A DNA stretch of 64,000 nucleotides from Drosophila persimilis (lineage: Eukaryota; Arthropoda; Insecta; Diptera; Drosophilidae), in NCBI RefSeq assembly GCF_003286085.1, contig NW_020825288.1:19034001-19098000 (forward strand). Reading direction: 5' to 3'. Position numbers and translations under genes: made by a program. The notes below the pieces were generated by a model. That model was not told where the DNA came from. It made no database searches and saw only the letters and a list, made by a program, of their open reading frames with translations. Positions 26,474-39,400 of this stretch are shown piece by piece (position 1 is the first letter of the stretch; each line of letters begins with the position of its first letter).

Positions 26474-28750
26474 TTAGGTGACCCCGACGTGATTGTGCAA
26501 TAAATAATCCATCAGTGCAATCACAAACTAATATAGCATTCAAAGGTTTAAGCTAATTGTCATCTCAACGAGTGTCATCGAGTTATCCACACATATATAC
26601 ACCGGTGTCCCCTACATATACGGTAGTCCACGTACATATGTAGCTGTTGGCTTTCGCTTCTGTTTTCGGTCATCTTCCCGCAAGAAACGTTTCTTACACC
26701 GGCCGCCTTTGTATATACGGTTTGTACATAGCTGTTCGCTTGCTGTGCTCTGTTTTTGTCGTCTATGGAATTTTCTATGGCAAGCTATGCGTCGAGCAGT
26801 CAGGTGGGCAGAAGTAGAAAGCATAATAATTTTAGGTCCACATTGGTTACAACGAAGTAAACCGTAGCACGCTGCGCGCTGTGCAACGATAGTGTTCACG
26901 AGGTCTGGTACTGTCAAAAGTTTAAAGCGCTGTCCCCCACAAATCGCCATAAAGAAGCCAAGCGGCTCTTCCTGTGTATAAATTGTCTAAAAACAGGGCA
27001 TCGATTAATTTAGTGCACCTCGAACCTGCGAGGGTAGGCACCATACCGTCCTGCATTTTGGTAGCCCTGAAGATACCGCAGCCCAAGGGAAATCAGCGCC
27101 GTATACTCTATCTCAGTCTGCACTGTCTGAGTCAACGCCGTCTCAGCATACCACTGAGCCCTCTACTTCAGCGTCTACCTCGACTTCCCTTATTGCCCTA
27201 TATCTCAGTAATGGCTTGATCGGCTTGAGGTTCTGGAAGGTAAAAAATTGCATCGAACCAATAGTAAAGTCTACCAAAGAAGAACTAGATTGTGAATCAC
27301 ACTTTTTCCAGCATTTCCGTCGATTACATAAAGGCGATTCTCTTGTTCGTCTGCCAGCTAAATATAATTTGGAGATCCTGGGAGAATCTTACAATCAAGC
27401 GCTTCGTAGATTCCCTTGAGAGAAAGTTTGATCGCCGCCCTGATGTTAAATACCTTGATTTGGGCCGTTATTTTTTGCCTCACCATTGCGTCATGAAGAA
27501 AGATAGTTCTACGACCAAGCTTCGCGTCGTTTTTGATGGATCCGCTTCAACTTCATCTGGATATTCCCTGAACGACGTTTTAATGGCCGATCCCGTAATC
27601 CAACCCAAACTGTTTCATATTCGCTTACGGGAGATATCTGTAAAATGTATCGGTGTGTAAGAGTCTCGACCGAGGATAGCAACTTGCAGTGTATTCTGTG
27701 GAGAAACTCCAGGGAAGAGACTTGCGTGTGTTTCAATTGGACACCGATACTTTTGGGACGAAGCCTGCCTCCTATTTATCTGTGTGAGCGATGCATCAGT
27801 TGGCAATGGACGAGCAGAGGGTGTTTCCAGTTGGAGCTAAAATCCTTCGCCGTGACTTCTACGTGGATGACTTGATATCTGGAGCCAGCTCTCAGGAAGA
27901 GGCTGTCCGAATTCGGGAGCAAACTGCTGGAATTTTGTCTATAGACCAGTTCAAATTGAGGAAATGGTGTTCGAACATCCCTGCTGTGCTGGATGGAGTT
28001 CCGGAAAAGGACAAGGAAACATTTTTGAAGTTCGACGATGGCAGCCATGTGACTAAAACTTTAAGACTTGCTTGGTGTTGCTGTTATTTTCGTTCTCGGC
28101 CCTACAATCTTCTTCGAATTCCTACAGGCGCTCTGTTTTGTCATCCATAGCGCGATTCTACGATCCTCTCGGACTAGCTGGTCACGTAATTACTAAATCC
28201 AAAATCTGTTGAATTTGTTCTGTTGACTTGAATTTCCTCGGCTTTTACTCCTTCCAGACTCTACGCTGGAAATTCACAGATTTTACGATGCCAGCATCGG
28301 GGCTTATGATGCATGCCTTAATGTCGCGTCAAAGGGTCAGCATTCTAGCTGGAGCTTTGGAATGAATGTCTTCAAGGGAAGGTGTTACTGTTGGTGTGAT
28401 TCTGCCGTTGCGCTCTCTTGGATTCGGGACGAGCCTTCAAGATTTAATATATTTTTGTTGCAAATAGAATGGAAACGATTCAGGAAATTACCGAAAAAAT
28501 GGAATGGCGTTATGTCCCCACAGCTTTAAACCCAGCCGACATTCTGTCTCGAGGGGCTCATCCAACTGAGCTGAATGAGTCACCTCTTTGGGTGGTCCAA
28601 ATTGCAAATTGTCCTTGCAGTTCCTTTCTTGGGCCTGCGAATAAAATATCATGTCGGTGGTCCCGCGGAGTTGCCTTTAACAGCACCAAATGAATCCGCA
28701 AGAGCAATTATTGTCGCAAGTTGCCGCTGCTGCTGACTGCTGCAGGTACT
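26474..28750 (+). mobile_element. BEL/Pao internal region (gag zinc knuckle, protease-RT, RNase H), degenerate
   Basis: Follows LTR copy A. Pieces on +: LFLCINCLKTGHRLI (about 26967), GDSLVRLPAKYNLEILGESY, KYLDLGRYFLPHHCVMKKDS, TKLRVVFDGSASTSSGYSLN (27510-27570), RRDFYVDDLISGASSQEEAV with the RT catalytic YVDD (27846-27905), and MEWRYVPTALNPADILSRGA (RNase H end, 28498). Multiple frameshifts and deletions; the internal order is that of BEL/Pao. Confidence 0.85.
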
Positions 28751-28951
28751 GGAAATTTTTTATTCTATAAAACCTAGCACAATATTGCCAAATAATCTTA
28801 CCGCAGTATGTCCTCCTTTAACCAGTGAAAAAGTGAAGCTTACAGTTATGGCGGCACCTCATGGTAGCCGAAAGTATGCGCGTTCATTTGTGGCTAGAAA
28901 TTCACCTTTTATCGACATACATTAAATACTAGATCTAATACAACCTCGCCT

Positions 28952-29297
28952 ATCGCGGTGATAGATTTTTGGTGAAAATGGATGTGTCCAGAGGGAAGCG
29001 TTTCCGAACCCATCAAATATATATATTCTTGATCAGCATCAATAGCCGAGTCGATTGAGCCATGTCTGTCTGTCCGTCCGTCCGTCCATCTGTACGGCCC
29101 TATTAGCGCCTAGTGATCAGAGACTATAAGAGCTAGAGCAACGACATGTTGTATCCAGATTTTCTGTCACGCTAGCACGCCCTGGTTGTCGCTCAATGTT
29201 AGCGCCGTTTACCGAAGGAGAGCCATACAGAGCCATACGGTTATAAATGTAGAGTTGCTGTCGCAGCAGCAACTCACAATGTTCCGCCTCGTTTTTA
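28952..29297 (+). mobile_element. INE-1/DINE-1-like Helitron copy
   Basis: Contains GGAAGCGTTTCCGAACCCAT, ATATATATTCTTGATCAGCA, the CTGTCCGTCCGTCC tract and ACTATAAGAGCTAGAGCAAC. Ends with GTAGAGTTGCTGTCGCAGCA, then GCAACTCACAATGTTCCG. Middle deleted relative to copies 1 and 2. Confidence 0.8.
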
Positions 29298-30008
29298 ATA
29301 ATACTGTGTTTCGATCCAGAAGCTAATATTATATCTTACTTAATGAATAGAATTTAAAAATTTAAAATTATAAATTTAAAAATAAAAAACAATTTACTTT
29401 AGAATATGTTTTCTATTTCACCGCACAAAAATAATAAAATTACATTTTCATTACTGTTCGTAATAATGCCTTAATAATGTACTTAAGAAAATTACGATTG
29501 CTGTTTGTTAGTATAATAAATTTATAGATTTATAAAGCAATAATGAACCACCTGTGTACTGTAAACGCTGAAGTTCGGCAGCGCTGCGGCGCACTTTCGT
29601 TGGAAGGGCACTCTGCAGTTTCCGCTTCGGCTTTTGTTTTGATCTGCTATCATCAAAATTAGTTCTATGCTAATCTCTCACCGCATTGGTTGCATATCGA
29701 TCTCGCGTATTAAGGTTTAACTGGCCGGGTAAACAAGCAAGCAATCTTCAGCTAAGCCTTCGGTATAAATAAACATTATTGCGTTCGACCCTAATCGTTT
29801 TATTCAATTTCGAAGTAAATAGTTGTCAAAAAAGCTTGGCATCTTAATAAATTACATTACATTCAACCGCAAAATAATTTAACTATGAAAAATACTGTTT
29901 CAATAATAAAGTATAAAAGTTTATTCTAAGAGTTTGAAATTCAGGATACAGAGAATATTAATAATGTAATCACAGGGGAGTGTCGACCACCCTGTGGAAT
30001 TTCTATAG
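29298..30008. other. Spacer downstream of the Sidestep-like gene, with an LTR-like segment
   Basis: 29298-29540 is AT-rich without features. About 29556-29830 resembles a solo LTR: it begins TGTACTGTAAACGCTG, has a TATA-like GGTATAAATAAAC at 29761 and ends near GTTGTCA, but no second copy is in the window. The rest is the putative 3' UTR of the Sidestep-like gene. Confidence 0.3.
29920..29925 (-). terminator. Candidate polyadenylation signal of the Sidestep-like gene
   Basis: Minus-strand AATAAA 84 bp after the stop codon of the last exon, in AT-rich sequence; the nearest canonical hexamer. Several others occur further on, so this choice is tentative. Confidence 0.5.
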
Positions 30009-30425
30009 TCATACAGTGCTGTCGCGTTTAATCATTAATGGAGTTTGGACGGTAACCTCGTCATCGGAAAGATTTTGTTCAACTGAGTGAATTTCATCGC
30101 TGCCGAGTCCTATACAGACTCTACCGCTTTGAGATTGGTTTATATGATGCAAGGGTATTGTTCTTCCTTGTGGCTGAGGTAAAACATTTGATGGCGAAGG
30201 AATAGAGCTATTCGAAGCTAAAGATGATGCAGTTGAATGTCCAAGCAATGATTGTGAATGGTTATGGCTATGCACTCTTGATTGTGGAAAAGAAAGTTGA
30301 TGAAACGTTGATGTTGGTCTAATTCCGCTTATGTTGCAATTATACTTTGGCCAAGCATTGTGCAACGACTGGCGAGGTAGTGTACATTGGGAAATTGAGC
30401 TTGAATATACATGTGGAGTAACGTT
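30009..30425 (-). CDS. Sidestep-like last exon with PDZ-ligand C-terminus
   Basis: The acceptor ATTTTATTTCAG opens a phase-0 frame starting [10 protein letters not shown]. It encodes a low-complexity Ser/His/Gln-rich tail and ends [16 protein letters not shown]-stop. The last four residues fit a class I PDZ ligand (S-T-V). Confidence 0.85.
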   Translation of the reverse strand, partial: NVTPHVYSSSISQCTLPRQSLHNAWPKYNCNISGIRPTSTFHQLSFPQSRVHSHNHSQSLLGHSTASSLASNSSIPSPSNVLPQPQGRTIPLHHINQSQSGRVCIGLGSDEIHSVEQNLSDDEVTVQTPLMIKRDSTV

Positions 30426-33400
30426 CTGAAATAAAATAAAAAAATATGTTTTAGAATGTTTTTATTGTTTAGAGTTTTAAGATAAGAATATAATAAGTAA
30501 TGAGTACTTAATAATCTATAATAACTAGAGGATCAAGTAGGACGAGAACGTGGAGGTCATCACAGTTCTACCTTATTCCACTAAAATAGCTAGGAGTTAT
30601 TCGGAACAACACCAAAATGAATGCTTCGCCAACTATATTATATTATATAACTGCAAAAGCATTAAGATGAGATGGCATAGGAGCGTGAATCCGTACCACA
30701 AAAGAACAGTTTAACCACCACCCAGCGTCTTAACTGGGGACGATTTCAAGCTTTAACTTAAGCCTAATTAAATCTAGCACTTCGGCATTATTTTCTACAC
30801 GTATTCAAAAAAAGCAGTGTTTTTTAAGACTTTGAGTATCCTTTGGCAACAAGTCTAGCCTTGTAACGTTCCACTCTTCCATTTGCATCGTGCTTGATTG
30901 CGTACACCCAGCGACATCCAATTGCTTTTTGGCCAGACGGCAATTGCGCTCGCTCCCATGTCTCATTTCTCATCAGCGCGTTGTACTCCTCTAGTATAGC
31001 TGTCCACCATTCACTGTTGTTATCACTCGCCATGGCTTCTTCCACGGTCTCTTCACAGTTTAATAAATTTACATAATTATGCTGTTTTCCCGGTCTTCCC
31101 GGTCTTAGTCCAGTTCTTATCAGTTTTGGTCTGCCTCTGCCGCTGCCTTTGAGTGTTTCGTCCCCCTGGCCACCCACCTTGCTACCTGATAAGCCAGCCC
31201 TTGAACTTCGCCGGAAGGCTCTTCTGGGTAAATCGCCCTACATATACATGGTTTCTGATTCCAAGTATGCGAATTCATTTGCTTCCTTGTAACGCGTTTT
31301 CGGATGCATTCACAAGTTTTGTAACCGAATTCGGCGCCCCGGACTCACTGTCTCAGACATTGAACATGGAACCCAGGTATTGCTGCGACTAGTCCAGCGT
31401 ACTCAGCTATGGGAGGACATGAAGTCACTGCGGGCAAGGGGAGCACACTCCTTATCGAGCTCAATTGCATTATTGTCGCCATTTTCGCCATCACTTTGGA
31501 CTTCTCAGGGTAGATGGTCAACTGAAAAACTCTTCGTTGGATCTCGATCCAATCTTGATCTTTCGACTGAAGCCCAGGATATTGGAGCATTTTATTGCAG
31601 ATCTTCCAAAGGAGCGGCTCGACGGCTCTCATACCTTTGAGATCACAGGCGTGGACTTTTGTGGGCCGTTTTTCTACAAACCGGAGGAATTCTCTTTATA
31701 TTGCCTCTATCATATTATATCCACCACTTATTCTCTTCCTCTTATTAAATTGCTAATCCTCACTCACCTTTCTAGTAATTAGTAATTGTAGTGGTATTCG
31801 TAAATGTATTTTGAATGCATGTTTAGTTTCTTAACATACGCATTTTGTTCGGCTACGCACCGCGCGTCATGCGGCAGCGCTTCTCGGTCGGTTCTGGGCT
31901 GCGTTTTGCTACTTGACGGTGCAATAATTGCATCGCCTCTTGTAAGATGCAAACATTGCATGTCAACGTCCATATAAATCTGTCGTACTCTGCTTAGCAG
32001 CAGTCCCGAGCAGCTCTAACGCTCTCGGGCTATCCTACTCTCTCGTTCGCGTCTAAGCTTGCTCCATAGGGCCCAAACATTTGGCCCGTCAGCCCTGGCT
32101 TTTTTCGGTCGTGAGCTAATCGTCGCAGCTATTAGATTAACATCCTCGCATCAATCGTTCGCCCAATTACCTACATATGTACATACGCGATAAGTCGGTT
32201 TACATATGCTAATAAATTGTGAATTACATGCGAACTCTCGACTTTCATTAAATACAGAACTCGCAATATTTATTAAAAGCGCTTAATAGCTTAACAGAGA
32301 TGATTTGTTCTACTTGCTTAAAAAAAATATGTACTTACAATTGAGATTTCTCCAGCCATAGCCTGTACTGGGCTATGCACTCCACTGCGTAAAGTACAAT
32401 AGCCCATGCCGTGGGAAGTGCGTAATGTCATTTCAGCAGCTGTTATATGTTGCGGCTCATTTAAAGAAATTCCTCTACTAGGACTGTGGTCAGTATGGAT
32501 TGTTGAAATCTGTTGTCTGTTCCTTGTACTGTCGGGCTAGAATGATTGTGATGATTAAATATTTCCTTATGTTCCCGATATATTAAATAATTAATTTAAA
32601 TATCTTTCCAGTGTGTAGTAATAGCACTATTAGCACTATGCGACAAAATGTAAACTTTTCATAACTAGTAGCTGGTTTTGAAAAAGGGCCTTTGCAACGG
32701 CAATACAATAGTAGGATGAGCAACGCTCATACATTTGTTAACCACTTTATGTGTATACTCATTTTTGTTAAAGATATTATAGAGTACATATACGATTATA
32801 ATGAGCAGATATACATAAGTAAATACATAATATATTTCAGACATGACTTGACAGTCGAATAATTGTCATTAGGGTATTCAGCGTGCAATGTGTAAATCAG
32901 CAAACAATTTTTAAATACGTTTGCATGCATTAAAAAGTAAAAATGTACGTGTGCGTACATTTCTGAACGATTTAATTCCGCTTTCATTACTGCTGTTGTC
33001 ACTGTCGATCTCGCTATATAGGGCTCGGGCGTTGATGAGGGTTAAAGTCTCCTCTGGAAAAATACGATCTTCTTTGTTTTCATATTACTGGTTCGGAGCC
33101 TATTTCAAACTATGGGAGGCAACTCGTTCGTTCTCTTTCGTAGTGACTAGACATATTGTTGTTTTGAGCTACGCTGGTGTTTTGCCGAATTAATTATATA
33201 TTTCGTACGTCGGTTAGTAGTGTGTTTGTTTTGTTGTTTTTTGTAACTACGCTCTCAAATAACATATAGCCCGCTCTCTTGTCGTAGCTCTTCGTGTTTA
33301 TCGTTCTCTCCCTATTACTCAAAACTCGCTCACGAAACTTTTTTCTTTTATTAGCTCTCGTTTTAACCGCTGTCATATCAGTCTTAATAATCTGATAGAT

Positions 33401-36400
33401 ATTTGGCTTAAAATTTTACTTTTTTTTTGTTCTTTTTAAAAATTTCTAATTGTAAAAACGCTGTTGGATATAATTTTACCGATTTAGTTTACCGTTCTAT
33501 ATATAAGCGATATATAAAACGGAGCTGTTACAAGAGACACGTAGTGGTACGGTTAAACGTTTATTTGAGAGTAAAGTGGTATATACATTATGAGCACGAA
33601 AAAAAAAGTGTTGCCAGATAATTGTTGCTTATTCAAACAATAGTATCGATTACATTTTTAACAAACGCCATGGTCTGTGTCAAAAAAAAATGCAAAAAGG
33701 ATATAACTTATGATCCCTTGCTGGCTCTGCAATAGCGCAGTGCACTAAAAATCAGGCCTGAAAACCCTCGTGTGTGTGATGCTATCGCGAAACGAAATGG
33801 TTTGACCGACATGCTCAAATTCATGAGGCAGACGCGTAAGGGCTGCAAAGAGCTGACCGTTGTCAGAAAGACAGCTTCCTTTAAGTGTAGGTACACAATA
33901 TTTAGAAAGGACCGTTCGTCTCTATGTGCAGGTTTTGTTCTCATTGCAGTGGACTTAAACTTCACGTCTGAACATTTAAAAGTCTAGGTTCAAAATGACC
34001 TGGAGTTCTTGTGTGTACAATTGACTTCATTACTTCATTATTTGCTTGTATATTCCAACTTCTTCGGATATCTCCTCGCTAGCAGATAGGGATCATATGT
34101 TCCATAGTTCCAGACCATAGTTCTTCGTGGCTTCATTTTGCCAGGTATTGTTTGGTCTTCGGTAAACGTCGTCAAACTTTGCAGTTCTTAATGCACAATG
34201 CTATAAGGATAGCAGGATACGTTTTTCTCAGGGCCCTAAACAGTTTTACTGCTTCGTAAACAGTAAGCGTAGAATGTCCGCACACCCATCCTCGCTGTCA
34301 TTTCGTAATACGTCGGCAAATAATGATCAGGCAATTGCCGATCTTTTTGCCCAATTTTTCCAAACCACCTATTCTGAGGAAAGCTACTCTGGTCATCCGT
34401 ACCCATACGGTTTACCTAGGTCGAACGGCATTTTCAGTCCCTTGTTAAATGAATGTTCTTAACTTCATGATCTTCGACTGGTTAAGTCGGTGCGTCACCG
34501 GGTCCAGACGGGGTTCCAGGTTGTGTACTCAGGTACTGCGCCGAGGTTCTGTGTGGACCCTTGCTTAAACTATTCACCCTGTCCATCGATTCTTCTTGCT
34601 TCCCCCCGATCTGGAAGGAATCGTTTATAATTCCTCTCCATAAAAAAGGTTGCAAGTCTGACGCAAAAAATTATAGAGGTATAGCAAAACTATCCGCTAT
34701 TCCTAAAATGTTTGAGAAGGTATTAACTCCGCACTTGCAAGATCTCTGCAAGTCACTTATATCTCCCGCTCAGCATGGATTTATAAGGCGGCGATCAACC
34801 ACCACGAACTTGTTAGAGTTTACCTCTTTCATTATTAAAGGCTTTCAAGGTAACTTACAGACGGATGTTATTTACACCGACTTTAGTAAAGCATTCGACT
34901 CTGTAAACCATTCCTTTATCGCATAAACTTGACCCTTTAGGGTTTCCGCCCAACCTCCTGAGATGGATTATGTATGCGGACGATGTTAAACTATGTATCC
35001 AGTATAAGGACATTTCATTTCATTCTCGCAATCTGATCTCAATAACTTTCAGTCATGCTGTTGTGCTAACTTGTTACACCTTAATGCCTCGAAAAAGTTA
35101 TGACATTTCATCGTTCTAGCACCTTGTTGGCTCCCTATACACTATTTGGTGGTTCTCTTGAGAGAAATACCCTGGTGGATGATCTTGGGGTTATGTTAGA
35201 CCCCAAGTTAAAGTTTTCTGAACACATTTCAACCATGGTAAATAAGGCCATGGGCGTGCTTGGGTTTATAAAGAGGTGGTCAAAGGAATTTGACGACCCC
35301 TATATAACAAAGACTCTCTATACCTCGCTAGTTCGTCCGATCTTAGAATACGGCTCCTGTGTATGGTGCCCTCCGTACAAAGTACAAAAACTTCTTACTC
35401 TTTGCTCTGCGGGCCTTGACTGGGATGCGGGTGTGAGACTCCCATCGATGTGCAACATGTTCGTTGAATGAACTGCCACATCTATATACTGTATGGTTAG
35501 TGATCGAACCGATTTCTCTAGATATAATTAATACTTAAATGACTCGACTCTTACCTGATCATCTGAATCAATAGTTTCCGGTACAACATCGGGATTTTTT
35601 TCATCATAATCCTCTAGATCCTTACTTGCAGAACTTTTATCGCTTGGTCCTGGAGATTCACCTCTTGATATATTCTCATTAGACAGTTCTTTCTGACGCC
35701 TTCTGGATGAAGCTGTGCATGGTATTCGTAGAGCGAGTATAATCGCTAGTATGGCGACCAGTACAGCTAAGGTTAATCCAATTGTTAGCGATACAACTGG
35801 CGAGAATAAAAGCTCCGCACGAAGATTATTAGCTTAAAGTTAAAAAAAAGCATGAAATTGTTCGATTTGTTATTTAGAGTATATTACTATTATGTTGATA
35901 AAATTACTTCTTTACTTATATATTTACTCGAATATTTACTTGATAAAATATTATACAATATCAATCAAATATAATAAATATATACCCAGAAAATATGCCT
36001 TGACCTGCCCAAGACATACAATTTTATCCGTGATTTTGCATGGAATAGTTGAATATTTTTTAAATTGTTAATCCTTGAAATCGTAGTTATGAAGTCTAGT
36101 GTAATTTTGTAATAAAATCTCGCTCTCTCGCTCCTAGCGAAATCTGCCCGTTTGCCACCGAAGGTTAGATAGACTAAGAGATTAAATTCTCAAAAAATAT
36201 ACTTTGAATTTGAAGAAAATCGAGCGCACACATTTTTTCGTCCCGCCCAATAAATTTCAAACTACAGGCACCAAAAGTTTTCGGTTCTTCATTTTAGAAA
36301 AACTCTTCTGATTTTGAAACCTTCTACAGTTCTGCTACGTATATAGACGCACGCTCCAGTGACTCTCATGGAGGCGTCTGCAAAGGCATGTACTTGAATC

Positions 36401-39400
36401 GGTGACATGGGATCAGCATGCATAAATCGAGGTATGGTAATCTTCTCCAACTGACCCAAGGATTTTTTTAAAAGGTTCCATGCTGTTCCCAAGTTCATTG
36501 GAATTGACTCATCCCAAAATAGCATGTTCAGCCAAAGCTCCTGCATTAGGACCTTTGCCTTAATTACTAAAGGACAAGACTAGGGGGCAAACAGCTTTGA
36601 TGTCACCGATAATATGTTCCATTTTGTGGCTCGGAGACCCATAAGTGACGTGTCAGACTTTTTAGAAGACCAAAACTTTTGTAGATTGTTTTCGATAAAA
36701 ACTGATATGTACTGACTCTTCTAGACAACTCAAACAGTTCCTCGTTTCTTGGGTGACAGTCACCTTTGGAGTGTATTTGCCCGACACAATCCAGCCGCGA
36801 AGCATTTTCAGCAGTGTTGTAGAGTCAGGACCTTGTCTAATTTGACCAACAGATAAAAGTTCGAAAGAATCAACATATCTATCTTAGGTGGCTTGAATAA
36901 ATATGGGTCTGCAAGTGGTAAGTTCTGCGGGATTTGTCAGTCAGTCACGTTAAAAGATTGATCAGACTGATAATGATCAGACTGATGGACCTTAAAATCC
37001 AGAAATTATTTTCTTCACTTGTTGATGCACGACTCCTCCCCACGGATCTGTAAGCGCTGTGCTAAGCCATAAGTGATAAAATTAGTTTGAGACCTAGAGT
37101 CAAACAGACCTAGAGCCGTCAGCCTTCGGGTGCTACAGGGGGATAAACGGATGTCGGGTCGGCTCGTCACAACTGTAGACTCGGAACGGGGCACATGGCA
37201 CATGAACATCGGGTTCATGGCTTGCCCTGGTTCCAAAGCGACTGTGCTCCGCGTCATAGGAGGGCACGAGCGAACCGGCACCCGCCGTAACTGTACACAC
37301 CGTCGGAAGTGCGACTATACTCTCCCCGTGAGGGCGGCTGGAAACAGGTCCTGGTATGGTCATGTCTCTGACAGTATGCTGGCTAATTGTAGTCGGGCGG
37401 AGAGAAGAAAACTCTCAGTGAAATAACCCCAATCCAAGGTGACACTGTCATATGCCGAGGGATGCATGGCCGAGGGGGTGCTCGGTCGCTTATATGCGGA
37501 CTCTGGATACCTGTCGACCTCCAGTTTTAATAAGGCTTCCCGGGGCACTCGGGCTATGCCCCGGGCGACTAAACCCTTCTCGCCTACTCGTGGGACCAAA
37601 TATGACAAATCTAAATATACAAACAAAAAACACAGCAAAGGAGCTCGGCACTTCTCCTAAAGTGCCGGAGAGAAAAGACCATCCCTATACAAACGCATCT
37701 GGGACACCAGTGCCCAAAAAGACGGGGAAGGGGACTAAGTCTGTCTAACGTCTCGAGGCAGCAGGCGCTGCGAGGAGAGGACCGAAAAGCCAATCGGGCC
37801 AATCCACGTCGGGGGGCCCCATGGGCGACCCGGTTACCGGGGTGGCAGCCATGCAAAGCGATATCGGCTGGCTGACCCCTTGCGACCGGGGACCACTTGA
37901 CAACGCCACACAAGTCCAACAGGCCAAGAGGACGAAAACACCGAACAACCGCTCGTTTGCCGAGGTGGCGAGAGGAAAAACCCTGATTGGAGTCCTAGAT
38001 AGGGGCTCTAAAGACGGGCAGATTCCTTGGGAAAAATGGCACCTCGTGGAAAACGAGCTCCAAGACCGCTTCCTCCAGGAGTTGGAGGAAAATGGAGGAC
38101 CACCGCCCAAGTGTGAAGACGCCGGGTGGCTCCAAGGCAGGGCGAAAGACATCGCCTGCCAAGATGCTCGTTCGGCGGCCCTCTACGCGAAGGTGGTTGC
38201 ATCGCTCAAGGAGGTCTTCCCAGAAGCCCAGCTGGAGGCCGTGAAGTGGGAGGACATCCCCAGCAAGCCGAGGGCCAGACCGTGGGTCTCGGCGAAGCCT
38301 GCAGAGCCGGATAAGATTCTCCGGATTCTGCAGGTCTGCAACCCCCACCTTCCCACAGCCGATTGGAAGGTGGCCAAGGTAGAGGAGAGCAACGGGCAGA
38401 GGCGCCAAATCATCCTCGTCCTGAACGACGAGTCTTTTAGACTTCTCCACGACACGGAGGGCGCAGTGGACTACGGCTACAAGAAGGTAGTCGTAGTACC
38501 GTACAAGTCCGACTCTAAGGGCATGCAACCGACGTTCGAGCCAGACCTAGAGCCCCCGGAGATCCGTAGCATGGAGAACAAGCCTGTGTCGGTATCGGAT
38601 GTGACATCAGTGGTGTCGGATGACATCCTAGATGGTTACGTGTCAGACTTGAGCGATCTTACTAGAGGATCTCAAGCACATCGGGGTCGGGGAGGAGCTG
38701 GACAATGGTGGAGGTGAACCTCAGGAATGTCACTGATACTCCTGCAGATAAACCTCCACCATTGTAAGGCAGCATGCGCTGCTCTCTTGCTCCACCTAGC
38801 CAAGGGTGGAGCCGACATAGTCCTCATTCAGGAGCCCTGGGTCCTCGGAAACAGGGTCTCTGGTCTGAGTACTCCTGACTATAAGCTATACGTAGCTGAC
38901 ACCGCAGTTAAAACTCGCACCTGCATCCTTGCAAAAAGAGATTTGCACTTATTTTTGCTCCCAAATTTCAGCAATGAAGACCAAACAGCAGTGAGCATCG
39001 AAGGCCAGGGGTGCTCGCTGAGAATCTGCTCCATGAATCTGCTCCCCCTCCACAGGCGCTCAGGGCGCTAATCACAGACTGCGAGGCCAAGGACACCGGC
39101 CTAACCGTAGGATGCTACGCCAATGCACACCACTGCCAGTGGGGAAGCACTGACACCAACGAAAGGGGTGAGTACCTTTTCAACTATTTACTGACCACTC
39201 AGATGGTCCTATTAAATAGGGGGAGTGATGCCACCTTCATTATTAAAAACCGCAAGGAGGTCCTGGACCTCGCACTTGCCTCTCATGAGTTACATGGCAA
39301 CATCGTATCCTGGAGGGTCCTGGAAGAGCACTTCTTCTCGGACCACAGGTACGTGGATACCGTATTCTCTTTTTCACTACCGAGACCAGCTCACTTCCGG

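Noticed and set aside
26018-32296. LTR copies A and B as the two ends of a single BEL element
   Set aside because: A host exon (30009-30425), a copia fragment and an INE-1 copy lie between them, and copy B follows a different integrase fragment; at least two insertions are needed.
38008-38528. Minus ORF of 177 codons inside ORF1
   Set aside because: Antisense shadow of the intact 298-codon LOA ORF1.
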